64,000 bases of DNA from Aphidius gifuensis (GCF_014905175.1 NC_057791.1:62001-126000), one strand, 5' to 3'. Numbered from the stretch's first letter, positions 41,451-53,275 are shown. Notes: generated from the letters alone by a model not told the origin. A program made the numbers and translations.

Positions 41451-42581
41451 TTTGATTAACAACACACACTAAAATAATAACAACACACACTGGTCCCACT
41501 TTTACCACTTCTTTTTTTTATCTATCGCGAGAGACCACTTGGATATATGCATGTAAATCGAAAAACGCGTGTGTATTTCTATCAGACCTTCGAAATAATT
41601 TCGATCGTTTTTATTTTTCAAAATTTAAATATATTATTTATAAATCATATTAATTCAAGTTTTTGTTTTTTTTTTCGAAATTTCTATTGTATCGTTAATT
41701 TTTTATTTAAAAAAATTGAAAAAATGAAAAAAAAACACAAGTACAGCAAGAAGTACAAACTGACACTAAAATTTAAAACTCTAAAACCTCTCAGCGACAT
41801 TCACACTGTCTCGATCATTTTAAAACACATTTATTTATTTATTATTATTTTTAAACGTCGTCTAGTATTATTTTTAGACACACACACGTGTATGTCTCAT
41901 TTTTTTAAGCATTAAATATTAATAAAAAATAAAAGAGAGACAAATAGATTGAGGAAGTTTTTTTTTAAATATTTATGTTCATGATTATTATTATTTTTTT
42001 TCTTTTCAAAAAATAAACCAACAAGGACAAGATTATTAAAAAAAAAAAGAATATTTTTAAATCAATGCCAATAAATATTTATAAAAATAGTATTTCATAA
42101 ATTTTCGAAATTTTAATGTAATATTTTCCTCAAAAATATATATATCATTTAATTATTATTTAATAAATGTTAAGGATAAATAAAACAAGCACATATTATT
42201 ATTATTTTTTAAATATTATTTTAATAACGTGTATTTGAGTGTGTTGTTGGTTTTTTTTTTTTTTTTTTGTATTTTTTTTCTTTTTTTGTATATCAACGTA
42301 ACATAGTATTTTTTTATAAGTATTATATAAGTTAAATTGAAGTAGAAGATTTAAAATTAAACAAAAAACAACAAAAGAAACAGGAAAAAAAATTGATAAC
42401 AAGTAGTTTTAATAATATCAATTTTTAAGTTTCAAATATATATGTAGGTATATTTTGGTTTTTGGTTTTTCATGATGATTGATGATACTTTTTTTTGTAT
42501 TATTTTTTCTACTTCTTCGTTGACATTGTGGATGATTTTTTGGGTCCAAATGTAATCTTATATTATATTGGTTAGCTTATT
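41451..42581. other. Non-coding interval / troponin T 3' flank
   Basis: A/T-rich with poly-T and poly-A runs. It holds the troponin T 3' UTR on the minus strand. No other gene. Confidence 0.5.
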
Positions 42582-42582
42582 T

Positions 42583-42604
42583 TTATTCTTCTTCCTCTTC
42601 CTCT

Positions 42605-42645
<41 letters not shown>

Positions 42646-45600
42646 CTCCTGATTAAAAGAAAAATTTAATCATTTTTTTCATTTAATTATAAGTTTTTTT
42701 TTATGTTTTTTTTTTCATTTTATTTACCTCTTCTTCTTCTTCCTCTTCTTCTTCCTCTTCTTCTTCACCCTCTTCTTCTTCTTCTTCTTCTTCTTCAAGT
42801 GCTGGTTCCAAATCATCATCAGCAGCTGCTTTGACATCCTCTTCACCTTCTGGTGATTCTGGATCATCCTTCTTTTTACCTGGTCTTTCACCAAACCACT
42901 TAGGTAACTTCGCTGTAAATTATATATAAATTATTATTCCAATAAATAATCATTTAATCTCTTTTTTTTATACAAAACAATTTAAAAAAAAAAAAAAATG
43001 ATATTTATTATATTATTATTGTTATATTTTATAAAAAAAACTAAATCAAAATCAATAAATTGTTAATAAATTAATTAATTCTATTTTTACATAGTATTTA
43101 ATATATTTTTTTTTAGACTTTTTAGTTTTCAGAAGAGTACATACTCTTCTGGCGACCAAGGAATTCTTGCTTCTGATCTGTCCACTGCTTCTCCATGGTT
43201 TCCTTGAGTTGTTGATTCAAACCCTGTAATCATGGATCATGGTCGAACATGCAAGGATTTTTTTTTTTTTTTTTTTAAACAAAAATTTAATCAACGAAAA
43301 AAAATCACAAAAAATCACATTTATTGGTCCTGGTATATTTTTTTCGTTTTTAATATCAAAAAAAGGGGCCAACAAAAAATTATCAATAGTTTTTTTATAA
43401 ACAACAAATAAAAATCATATTGTTGTCTTGTTGTCATCATCATTGGCTGGCTGGACATGTATAGGATTTAAAATTATTAAATTAAATTAAAAAAGGGGCC
43501 ATCAATCGGGTCAAATAACCGTTCAAAATTAATATTGGATATTTTTTTAATATTTATCTCGAGATAAACGAACATCTAATGACTCGATGGGAATAATTGA
43601 CTCACTTTTAGTTCGCTTCATGAATTGTTCTGTTCTCTGTTTCCATGTTTTCTCAGCAGATTCTGCTAGAACTGTCTCTAAACCCTGTGATTTCATCAAT
43701 ATATATTGTTTTTTTTTTTTTTCTCTATTTTTAATTAATTATCATTGACCAGAAAGTGTATAATATATGTATATTTTATTATTTTGTGATAATTTTTGTC
43801 AGGGAATTTATTTTTCAAGATGAATTTTAAATGATAACCAGGATAATGTACTTACACCTTCAAAGAGTTTTTTCTTGTCATCGTAGGACCTGGTATCTAC
43901 ACGACGTTCATATTTAGAGGCAACCTGGATCTTTGGCTAAATTTACGAAAAATTTACCATTATTATTATTGATGATAAATCATTGTAAAATGAATATTTA
44001 AAATAATTATTTTGACAACTTACTGGGTATTTGCCGGTAAGAGCTTCTGGATCAAGACCTTTTTTCAAAGCCTTGTGTCTCAATTGCTGCTTCTGTCTTT
44101 CTTTCAACTCTTTCAACTGGACAAAAAAAAAAAAGAATAATTTATATTAATTTATAATAATGAAAATAATTAAATTTCTTACATCGTAATCTTGACGTTT
44201 TTGACGTTCTTCAAGATCATATTTTTCAGTTTCAAGTTTAACAATAACTTCCCACATTTCATTGGCTTTTGCACGTAATTTTTCAATTGAAAGATTTTCA
44301 ATTTCAAGTGGCTTGATACGAATACTTAAAGATATCTTTTTTTCTTCTTCAAGTTGTTCTTTTGTTTTATTACGTTCAAGTTGTGCAGATGAAAGGTTAC
44401 CCTTTAATGAAAATAAATAAATAAATAATTAATATCAATAAACAATTAATTATCATTTTAAATATATAAGTATTTGATACATACTCCAAGATCTTTCTTG
44501 TTGATTGTAAAATTTGGACCCTTTTTGCTCTGGTCCTTCATTGCTTGCATCATTGCTTGACGTTTCTTTTCAGATTCTTCTAAACGTCTTCTTTTTTCTT
44601 CCATATCACGTTGTTTTTTTTCCTCTATATAATTAATTAACAACAATCATTAGAATTTCATAAAATTAAATCATATTAATAATTAATACGTATGATTATT
44701 TTAATTATTTACCAATTTCACGCTGGCGACGTTCTTCTTCTTCCTTCTTTTTTTGAGCCAATTTTTTTTCCTCTTCAGCACGGCTAACTTTGCGCTTGGC
44801 TTGTTTTTCCTTTTATTAAAATATAAAATTTTTTATAAATTTATTTCATATTATTTATTATTTATAATAAGTACCTTGAGAGTTTTCAACTCTTCTTCCT
44901 CTTTCGACCTCTGCTGCCTCCACTCCATGATGTATTCTTTAAGTTGTTCATCGAGATCACTTCTTTTCTGTTCTTGTCTCTAAAATTATTCATTAAAATT
45001 TAATTTATTATATTGTTTCTATATATTTTTTAATTGTTAAATTATATTTAAAATTTATTTTACCTTCATAAACTCGGGATTCTCAGACGCCCTTTATTAT
45101 TAAACACCATCATGAAATAAAATTATCAACATTTAATATCATAAATTAACAATTATTTGTAATATAATTAATAAGCGACGAGTTGCTTTTTTTTTTAGCT
45201 CGAATACAATCGAACAAATTATGTAGCTTCATTATTATTTTGTTTTGGTATTTTTTATTCGGGTTTTTATTCATTTTAACTGTATAATTGGGTAAACACT
45301 TGACACAGTCACACAGAGGAATAGTAAGTAGTTATGATAAAAATGGGAAAAAAAAACACGAATATCTTTAATTTAACATGAAAATTTAAAAACAAAAAAA
45401 AAATATTCACAAAGGTTTTAAAAGGATTTTTGTTTTTTTTTTATGGGACAATTTTTGTTAACACTTGTGACAATTTAAACGAGTAAATGAAAATTTTTTA
45501 TTTTTTAATTAATTAAAATTATCCAGTTTGATCCCAAAATAAATATCAGCTCCAGCCACAAAAAAAAAAAAAAAAAAAAACAAAAATATTTATGCATTAT

Positions 45601-47957
45601 TTTAAAGCATTTAATTAAAAATGAGTCACTGGATATATTTTTTTTCTTTAATTTTTTGATTGTTTTTTAATTTAATCGGTATTTAATCACAAAAAGAAAT
45701 TAAGGGTAGTTCTGGACCCTCTTTAAAAGGGAAGTTAAAAAAAAAAAACAATTTATAATGAGGAATTATTATTCACGTTAAAATACACCTCGACTTTTTA
45801 AAACTTACTTTTGGGACGCCCTACCCCTACAAAAAATAAAAACACACATTTATTAATCTCCACATCTTACCCTTATTTTTATATATATTTTTTTTAAAAA
45901 TAATTATCACATCTTTGGCAATTTCTTTATATGATCAATATAATAATAAAATTTATATTTAAAAACAACAAGAAATAGCCACAGAATAATTATCATAATA
46001 ATAACTTTGTTTAATAAAAGAAAAAAAAAAAAAAAAAAATTAATTGCTTTGTGTTGTGTAGTGTATAAAATTTTGGATTTTTTTTAGTGTATTTTTAAAA
46101 TGGAAAGGATAAGAACTTTTATGCGGCATTACCATCGACACAACGACGACAATTATTTTACTGGGAATAAATTAGATTTTAAATAATTAATAAATATTAT
46201 ATTTATGGAAAGGTGTTTTTCTTTTTTTTTCTCAGGACTCACATTTATACATGATTTTCATAAACGTTATATTTAAAATTAATATTTTCGAAAAAATAAA
46301 AAAAATAGACAACAATTGACAACAATTAATAAAATACGAATAGCAAAGCTTTCTTTGAATTGTTAAATTTGCAATATTTATATAATATAATATATACATA
46401 TAACTAAGCTGACATTTAATTATTTAAAAAAAAAAAAAAAAAAAAAATCACAAATTAAGATTTACGACAATAATAATGATAATAATAATAATAATAATTA
46501 ATAGCAATTTAAATAATTTTAATGAGTAAAGTAAGCGCGAGACGGACAATGCTAATTGAATTAATTTTTTAAGAAGAAAAATAATAATAAATAAAAAATA
46601 TAGACAAGACAAAGAGCCAGGCAGACTGGGACTTACTCGATTTTCTTCTCGGGCTGCCTTTTATTTTCAAGAATCAAGTCGCATTGCGTCGATTGGCATC
46701 GGAGTTGGAATTTTTGTATTTTTTTTTGTAATATTTGATTGTGATGATGATGATGATGATGGTGGTGGTTTTTATTTATTTTTTATTTTTTTGTTTTTGG
46801 ATGGAAATAAAGATAAAAAACCAGAGTCAGTAATTGGCTTTTAAACATTTTTTTTTTTTTTTTTTCGAGGGTGGATGATATCGTGAGGATGATTATATTT
46901 GGGGGGGCTTTGAATATTGTTGAAAAAAAATGAAATGCTTATATTAAATAAATTTTGAAAATTAAAATTGACTATTTATATTGAATATTAAAAAATAAAA
47001 TTTGATGTGACTCTAATAAATTAACGGGCTGCATAGACGTATTAGCAGGCCACACATTCAGACTCTATTTTCGTTAAAGGAAACACAAGTTCTAAATATA
47101 AAATAAACTACCACCGACCTGTAAAAATATATATATATAATCGACAACACACGGGAAAGTGAATTCTCACTCACTCACTCACACGCAATAATATGTTTAT
47201 CTCTTTTTGAATATTTTTCTATATATATAAATATAATTTATTTTTTGTGCTTTTTTGACTCGTTATGCAATACAACAAATATTATATCATTTTTTAATCA
47301 TGATGATGTAATATTTTATTGTTATTTTAATTTTATTTTTTCATTTGCAAGAGATACATCCAACTTACTCGTGTGTTGTAAAATTTTTACTATATTTCTT
47401 TCATTTTTTCCACCGACCTAGTAAATAGTACTAATTTCATTTTTTTTTCTCTTTGATTTGAATTATAATATATAAAGTATAATAAAGTCTTCAAAGTTGA
47501 CTGGAAACTTACTTCCTGAAATATAAAATTATAAAAATGAAAATCAAGTTTTTATTGAATAATAAATTGGTTTTTCTATGATATTTTTGTGATACTTACA
47601 CTTCTTCGACTTCTTCGACCTCTTCCTCGCTGCTGTATTATGAGAAAAAAAAAAAGAAAAACGAAAAAAAAAAAAACAATGATTAAACAATTATTTATTA
47701 ATTACACAGTAAAATATTTAACATTTATTTATTTATTTATTTAACAAATATCAACAAGGGAGGGTTTTCTTTAACATTTAAGAAAAAAAAAAAGAAAACA
47801 CATAACACAAAGGACACAAAGTAGAGGGTATTTATATGACCTACCCTTTTGACAATATTATAATTTTTAAAATCAATAAAAAAAGTATATTATTTTGTTA
47901 TTAATTTTTTTTTTTTTTTGAAAATACTCACGAGTATTGCTCCTCGTCGTCAGACAT
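42583..47957 (-). CDS. TnT: Troponin T, muscle thin-filament protein
   Basis: Troponin T anchors the troponin complex to tropomyosin. Minus exons: 47932-47957 (MSDDEEQYS), 47600-47632, optional 47513-47515, 46637-46657 and 45809-45826, then 45064-45091 (..SENPEFMK), 44875-44979 (QEQKRSDLDEQLKEYIMEWR), 44713-44809, 44485-44624, 44183-44401 (ERNKTKEQLEEEKKISLSIR), 44024-44116, 43856-43936, one of 43606-43684 or 43145-43223, 42728-42912 (KLPKWFGERPGKK), 42583-42648. All phases agree. Omitting the three optional exons gives 383 aa; including all gives 397. The C-terminus is a long Glu run split over the last two exons, an insect-type extension. An AATAAA overlaps the stop codon. No frame break was found. 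Drosophila upheld is the likely orthologue. Confidence 0.95.
43145..43223 (-). other. TnT: Troponin T mutually exclusive exon, distal copy
   Basis: 79 nt, reading GLNQQLKETMEKQWTDQKQE.. with AG and GTATGT borders. It is homologous to the 79-nt exon at 43606-43684, with the same length and phase. Using both would shift the frame, so only one can be included, as known for the fly 10A/10B pair. Confidence 0.9.
43606..43684 (-). other. TnT: Troponin T mutually exclusive exon, proximal copy
   Basis: 79 nt, reading GLETVLAESAEKTWKQRTEQ.. with AG and GTGAGT borders. Alternative to 43145-43223. It encodes the segment just before KLPKWFGERP, in the troponin C/I-contact half. Confidence 0.9.
45809..45826 (-). 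other. TnT: Troponin T optional 18-nt exon
   Basis: GTAG acceptor, 18 nt, GTAAGT donor. A multiple of three entering in phase 2 (adds GRASQ plus a split codon). Lies in the hypervariable N-terminal region where insect troponin T is alternatively spliced. Confidence 0.75.
46637..46657 (-). other. TnT: Troponin T optional 21-nt exon
   Basis: AAAAG acceptor, 21 nt, GTAAGT donor. In phase it adds QPEKKI plus split codons. A multiple of three, so it can be skipped without frame change. Confidence 0.75.
47513..47515 (-). other. TnT: Candidate 3-nt microexon of troponin T
   Basis: TTATATTTCAG, then GAA, then GTAAGTTT on the minus strand: full acceptor and donor consensus around three bases. It would add one codon's worth of sequence in a block where every other optional exon is also a multiple of three. 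It may instead be a zero-exon recursive-splice-like site. Confidence 0.5.
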
Positions 47958-48214
47958 CTTTAAGTGTGTTTATTTGTCCTGCAAAAAAAAAAAATAAATA
48001 ATAAAAAAATCATTCAATATTTTTCATTTAGATTTTAGTATGAAAATAAAATATAATCTAGTGTATATGAGTTGATTAGTTGAATAAATAATTTCAAGTA
48101 ATTTGATATGGCTGATGATTTTGTAAGCCTGGCCTGGCGCGAACGGCTGATCCGCGGCCCCAAGCTCTAAAAGGAGAACGAAACGCCTTCTTCATGTTCC
48201 TTCCTCGTTTCTAC

Positions 48215-48224
48215 CTAATTTTAG
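48215..48224. promoter_or_regulatory. MEF2-type site in troponin T intron 1
   Basis: CTAATTTTAG (CTAAAATTAG on the minus strand) fits YTAWWWWTAR, the MEF2 consensus. It lies between the 5' UTR exon and the first coding exon, beside a G/C-rich patch at 48125-48210. Fly troponin T is known to be MEF2-driven from upstream and intronic elements. Binding here is inference. Confidence 0.45.
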
Positions 48225-48898
48225 CAATTCGGCATCTTCATCAAGAAATACCATTTACCATTTTAAATAAACTACCCAATATTATATTTCAATAAAAAAA
48301 AATTCAAAAAAATTATCTCATTCATTCATTTTTTTTTTTTTTTCCATAAATAAACAATTTAATTGTTTTAAACTAAAATTATACATCTATTTTAAATGAT
48401 AATAGAAAAAAGATTTAAAATTCAATATTTTTGAATATTAATTTGAAATAAAAAAGGTTTTATCCAACACCGTAACTTTAAATTTTAAATAATAATTATT
48501 TTTTTTCCACATTTCGCACATAATTTTTTCACTTTTTTTTTGATAATATCACTGAAAAAAATTACTAATATCTAATTCTAATTATTAGAAAAATCACAAT
48601 ATTATAATTATAATCACAATGAAGCATCCAGAAGTATAAATTTATTTGAATTGATGATGATGATAGAAAAAGCTCAGCAAAATTTCACTCACTCGAGATT
48701 TCGAAAAAAAAAAAAAAAAATTGAAATGTAAAATTTAATTTATAGTATTTATATTTTAATAATTTAAAAAACTTTTAAATGAAAAATATATTATATTTTT
48801 CAATTATTATTATTAATAAGTAATTTTTTTTTTTTTTTTTTCTTTAATTTGTTGTTGTTTATTTTTTCAATTTTGTAATTATTGAAATTAAAACTTAC

Positions 48899-49075
48899 AC
48901 TCGGAAAAGACTCGAAAAAAAAGTAAATCTTCGTCTTATCTCCTCGGTTACAGTGATCTCTAGTGATTGTTGAAAATAAACGCGTTCACAGAAAGGTGTT
49001 TCCCGATGGAATGTGGAGTCCGCGACAGCTTCAGCGGCTCTGAAGTCCGACCTCTTCGCCCTGGCAAGAAACAAC
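48899..49075 (-). other. TnT: Troponin T 5' UTR exon / promoter region
   Basis: A block of balanced composition ending on the minus strand in CTTTTCCGAGT|GTAAGTTTT, a strong donor. It is followed by an intron to the coding exon at 47957. No useful frame, so it is read as the non-coding first exon. The transcription start should lie near 49.0-49.1 kb; the exact start cannot be fixed from sequence. Confidence 0.55.
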
Positions 49076-50386
49076 TATACTTCTCTCCTTCTTTTTTTTT
49101 TTTTTTTACATCATTCTTTCTTTTATTTATTTAAAAATTGTTTTTTTTTTTTTTTCATCATCATCATCAACATCATCATCTTCTTGGTGCTTTTTTATTC
49201 TCCCTCTATTCTTATTTGTATTTTTCTTTTTCTATATAGTTTATTTTTTATTTCACTTCTTTTTTAAACTCATCAACCAGGCAAATCCCTACTACCATCT
49301 TGGTTAATCTAATAATAGATATTATTTAGTTTTCTTAGCTACATCTTTGTATTTATCATGTGTGTGTGTGTTAATGTTTAACTAAACAAAAATTATTTTT
49401 ATGTTTGTATGAGTTAACTATTTTTGTTGAGACGACCATCGTTGGAATATGAAATTTTACTCCAATCAGCTGGATCAAACTGGAGTTTTGTTACTTGACA
49501 AAAAAAAAAAAAAAAAAATTATCAATTTTAATTATTATTAAATTTAGCAATCATTTTTTTTAGTGTGGATGTAAATGTCAAATAAGTATGTTTTTTCATG
49601 ATGATGATGATGATGAAAATCACAACAATTTATTGTTGTAAATTAATATACATAAATTTCCAAGAATTTTTTAAATTTATACCATGAGATATAAATATAG
49701 CCCAGGTCACTAAAACTAAATATTCAAAACTGCCTGGTATCTCGGTCGAATTTCCACTACTACATTTATCCTATCCCTCCACTAAATTTTCTCTATATCA
49801 CCCATTGCAAAAACAAAATAATTTTTTTTTTTTTTTTATTTTTATTTTAAATATATCTATACCTATACGAAACATTGACGTTATTATTAATGTCGAAAAA
49901 TGAAATTAGAGAAGCTTGAATACTCAAGTTATACTATACTAGAAATTCATCTTTACTTGTATAAAAAATTAAAAAAATTAATCATAATCTATTATCTAAA
50001 ATTAATTTACTAATGACTTTTTATCTTTTACATATAGATGTAATATTAAACTTGATGGGTAGAAAAGAAAATAAATAAATGAAATAAATAATCATTTGAT
50101 TGTTGTATATTAATGGGATAGTTGGATACTTGGACAAGTGTCCAAGTGGCTATTGAAAATGTACGAGGTGACGATTGAAGATGTTTAGTTTGAGGTGAGA
50201 TGAATACGACCCCGATGGGCTCCATATATGGCGGGGTATACGGGGCACATCGGGGTATTGGGTAGGGAGTGCTGCTAACAACACAAGAATATAAAGTTGC
50301 CTCGTTTTTTATTTTGCTGCTTATTTGTTAATTGTCTAGCCAACTGTTAACATTTTTAATATTATTTATATTATTTTAAACTTACT
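49076..50386. other. Intergenic region between troponin T and SNRNP35
   Basis: No gene. Poly-T tracts and ATG/CAT microsatellites at 49110-49190. A G/C-rich patch at 50150-50290 holds a CArG box and an inverted CCCCGATG/CATCGGGG pair. Confidence 0.55.
50222..50231. promoter_or_regulatory. CArG box (SRF site)
   Basis: CCATATATGG is a perfect palindromic CC(A/T)6GG. It sits about 1.15 kb upstream of the troponin T first exon, flanked by CCCCGATG (50212) and CATCGGGG (50249). SRF control of muscle genes is established knowledge; action on this gene is inference. Confidence 0.45.
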
Positions 50387-50391
50387 TTTAT

Positions 50392-51066
50392 TTATAATTT
50401 TTTTGTTGATATAAAAATTGGTTTTTTAAATGGTCTATCTTTTCCTCCAAATCTCAATTGACCAGATTCTTTTTTTCCACCAAAACCACCACCTATATAA
50501 TTAATAATTAATAATCAATAAACAAAATAATAATTAGGTATTATAAAATATTTAAACATTTACCAAGTCTTCTTGGTTTCCATCCTTTCATTGTTCTTGA
50601 ACATTCCCAATCAACAAATATTTTACAACCATTTATAATTTTGTCATTTAAACGTCTGACAGCTCTTCTTGCATCATCATCATTGTTCATTTCAACAAAA
50701 GCATAGCCTCGAGAATAACCTGTCACAATGTCAACAATTACTTTGACAGAACGTACATCACCAACTGTCATAAACAACTAAAATAAATGAAAAAAAAAAA
50801 AAAAAATTAGATATACCTATTATTATTGTTATTATTGTCAAAAATTATAATACACCTACCTCTGTTAAATCATTTTTAGTTATATCTGGTCCAATTTTAC
50901 CAACAAATAATGTTCTAGATGGATCAGATTTCAGGTCACGAGGTGGATCATAACGTGCATTAATTGCTCTTGTTATTGCTTTGTCATGTGGTTCTGTGTC
51001 AGTTCCATCAATACTTCCAGCTTTCAATGGATCATATGTTACAGCATATGGACTCCAATTTTTCAT
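50392..51066 (-). CDS. SNRNP35: U11/U12 snRNP 35 kDa protein
   Basis: Subunit of the minor (U12-type) spliceosome that binds U11 snRNP. Exons (minus): 50860-51066, 50564-50777, 50392-50492; 522 nt, 173 aa, all phases agree. The N-terminus MKNWSPYAVTYDPLKAGSID and GTDTEPHD is the family signature. One RRM follows, with RNP2 TLFVGKI and RNP1 SRGYAFVEM, then RTMKGWKPRRLG and GGFGGKKESGQLRFGGKDRP. The human protein (246 aa) carries a long Arg/Glu/Asp-rich tail; here the protein stops soon after the Gly-rich part. The AATAAA overlapping the stop suggests a very short 3' UTR. Its upstream region is one arm of the large inverted repeat. Confidence 0.94.
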
Positions 51067-51540
51067 CAAATCATCCTTATTATTAAATATAAAATTAAAA
51101 ATTAAATAATATTATAATTGAATGATAATTTAATTTTTATGAGTACATACCATATTTTTTTTTTGTTTCAACAAGGTTATTATTTATATACCAAGTATCA
51201 AACACAAATAAAAAAAAACAATAATCACAAACAATTCAATAACTAACTTTTAATAATTATTTTTTAAATTTATACACTATTATTTATATATTTATATATT
51301 ATTTGTCATTGACTCATTGTTATTTGTTAATAATAAATAATAATAAACACGTTTATGTTTGTTTATGTTTATGTTTATTTTTTTAAGCTCCAGGTGAACG
51401 CTACCTGTTGGCAAATATGCAAAATATAATTTTAAAAAAATATGGCTGAAAATTTAAATCTTCAAAAACCATATACGTCATCAAAGTATTATAATCAATT
51501 ATAATTAAATATAAAATATTTACTTACTCGAAAAATAAAT

Positions 51541-52340
51541 AAAACACTTGCACTAAGTCTTTAAATGACAAACACTACAATATGTAATATTATTAAATAT
51601 ATAACATTGAAATAATAAATTGTTAAAAAACTTGATAAACAAGTGAAATGAAATAGTAAAAAAATATTAATTATTTACTTGCGCTCAAAGCTGCAAAGAT
51701 ATCAAAAATAAATTTACAATGGTAAAGTGCGTTCAACAAGAAATTATTTAAATCTAAATATTATAAAAATAAATATATTAAATAAACCTGAAAAGAAATA
51801 AAATAAACATCCTAATATCTCCTAGAAAAAATGACAATTGACAAATATATACCTGAAATACATCCTATTCACCCCCGTCTACTCTGTTTGAGATAGACAG
51901 GTTGATGTGCACACCTTGATCAATCAACTATCACCATTTATTCTGGTATTCAAATTTTATAATTTAAATTTAAAAAAAAAAATAAAAAGTAATCAAGGTG
52001 AGCTGTACAAGTCACAAAAATATATACAATATAAATATTGAGGGATTATCAAGTAGCTTTAAATAATTATATCATAAATTCTTTAATGCTACAAGCTTGT
52101 TGACGCACTTTTACCCTGAGGGATTGGTTAAAAAAATGACCAGAGGGCCTCTTACCTTTTTTAGAAGTTCTAGAAGAAAGACAAGCAAGAAGACTAGACA
52201 ATGAACATACATTGTCTTTCCTGGTGTCTAGTCTTCTTGAAGAAATGATTCAGATACACCAACGACCATGTAGAAGATCTAGGAGCCAGCATTCAAATGC
52301 ACCAATGACTATTTAGATGATTTATGAGACATGATTCAGA
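51541..52340 (+). repeat. Left outer arm of the inverted duplication
   Basis: Matches 57250-58030 in reverse complement. Its outer end carries GTCATTTAAAGACTTAGTGC followed by a GTAAGT donor on the minus strand, which would serve as a 5' UTR exon of SNRNP35. Its inner end holds short degenerate repeats around TAGATCTTCTAC and GGTGCATTTGAATGCTG. Confidence 0.85.
52187..52238. repeat. Hairpin, 14-bp perfect stem
   Basis: AAGAAGACTAGACA at 52187-52200 pairs with 52225-52238. A second, nested inverted pair GACAATG/CATTGTC lies at 52197-52216. Confidence 0.85.
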
Positions 52341-52803
52341 TATATGCTCTACGTGTATATGAATGATTATTTTCTTATGATTGCAATTAGTAAACATGCC
52401 AAATTCCACTATGAAATAAATAAAAATCATAAAAATTATTAAAATATATACATGATGATAAATTTAAAAATTAATAATTAATAAAGTATTGGTTTATGTT
52501 GAGTCAAAGTTGTTGTGAGTGTCTTTTTATTGTGTGTGTCGAGTAATTTAAATAATATATTATATTATTAAATAATAATTTAGGATATATAACTGTATGA
52601 TTTATAATGTACACAAAAATTGGTGCACAAATAAAATTCCGATGTGTTTGAAACACCGACTATCTAATCAATTGTTGGATAACATAAAATTATTACGAAC
52701 ATTGTACAGTGTACAGACAACATTTTTATATGAAATATTTTGTACGAGTGGCACTTGGTTCCAAGCATATCAGAGTTGAATATACAATTATTTATATTAA
52801 ATC

Positions 52804-52856
52804 AAGAAGACTAAAGACCTAGTTCAAATCACAAAGACCAAGTCTTTAGTCTTCTT
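52804..52856. repeat. Hairpin, 15-bp perfect stem
   Basis: AAGAAGACTAAAGAC at 52804-52818 pairs with 52842-52856. The stem shares AAGAAGACTA with the hairpin 600 bases to the left. Confidence 0.85.
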
Positions 52857-52974
52857 GCTTCAAATGACGACAATTTAATTACAATACATTTATTTTCAAA
52901 GACACATAAATAAATTTGAAGAATCATTATTTTAAATAGTAAAAAAAATTTATTTTATTTTGTAGTTCGTTAAT

Positions 52975-53275
52975 TGTATCATGTCACAAGATGTAGATGC
53001 AGCTCACAGGATACATGGATGGATATGATGTAAGTTGTATTAGCAGGATGTCCAATGTCATCGTCTGGTGTTGGCATAAGTAGACCATGTTTTTACTTTT
53101 TATATAGGTATTCGTCATGTAAATTTTTCGGAGCATCAATATTATGTTCTGTGGCATGATCTCGCTTAGTAGGTTCATATGTTGGTTCTTTTCCAAGTTT
53201 TTACAAATGTCCTGTGGTTCTTGATATCATCATTGACCCAAGTGATTTTGTAATTTTTTCAGAGTAATATTTATT
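52975..53275 (-). pseudogene. Degenerate coding-like tract, unknown family
   Basis: One minus-strand frame reads with protein-like composition for about 95 codons but has internal TAA at 53201-53203 and 53093-53095. Legible pieces are YYSEKITKSLGSMMISRTTG, KLGKEPTYEPTKRDHATEHN and KHGLLMPTPDDDIGHPANTT. I do not recognise the family. It lies inside the inverted duplication, in line with the small gene upstream at 53361-53700, and may be its eroded 3' part. Confidence 0.4.

Noticed and set aside
41275..41915. Two plus-strand hydrophobic frames
   Set aside because: The first is the antisense of the candidate minus-strand exon at 41266-41450. The second is A/T homopolymer translation.
47111..47118. 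A 7-nt or 4-nt exon GTCGGTG
   Set aside because: The length would break the troponin T frame and the donor sides are poor; kept only as a repeated motif.
49013..49267. Plus-strand frame starting near 49013
   Set aside because: It begins in the presumed troponin T 5' UTR exon of the other strand and continues into poly-T and CAT microsatellite (Phe/Leu-rich).
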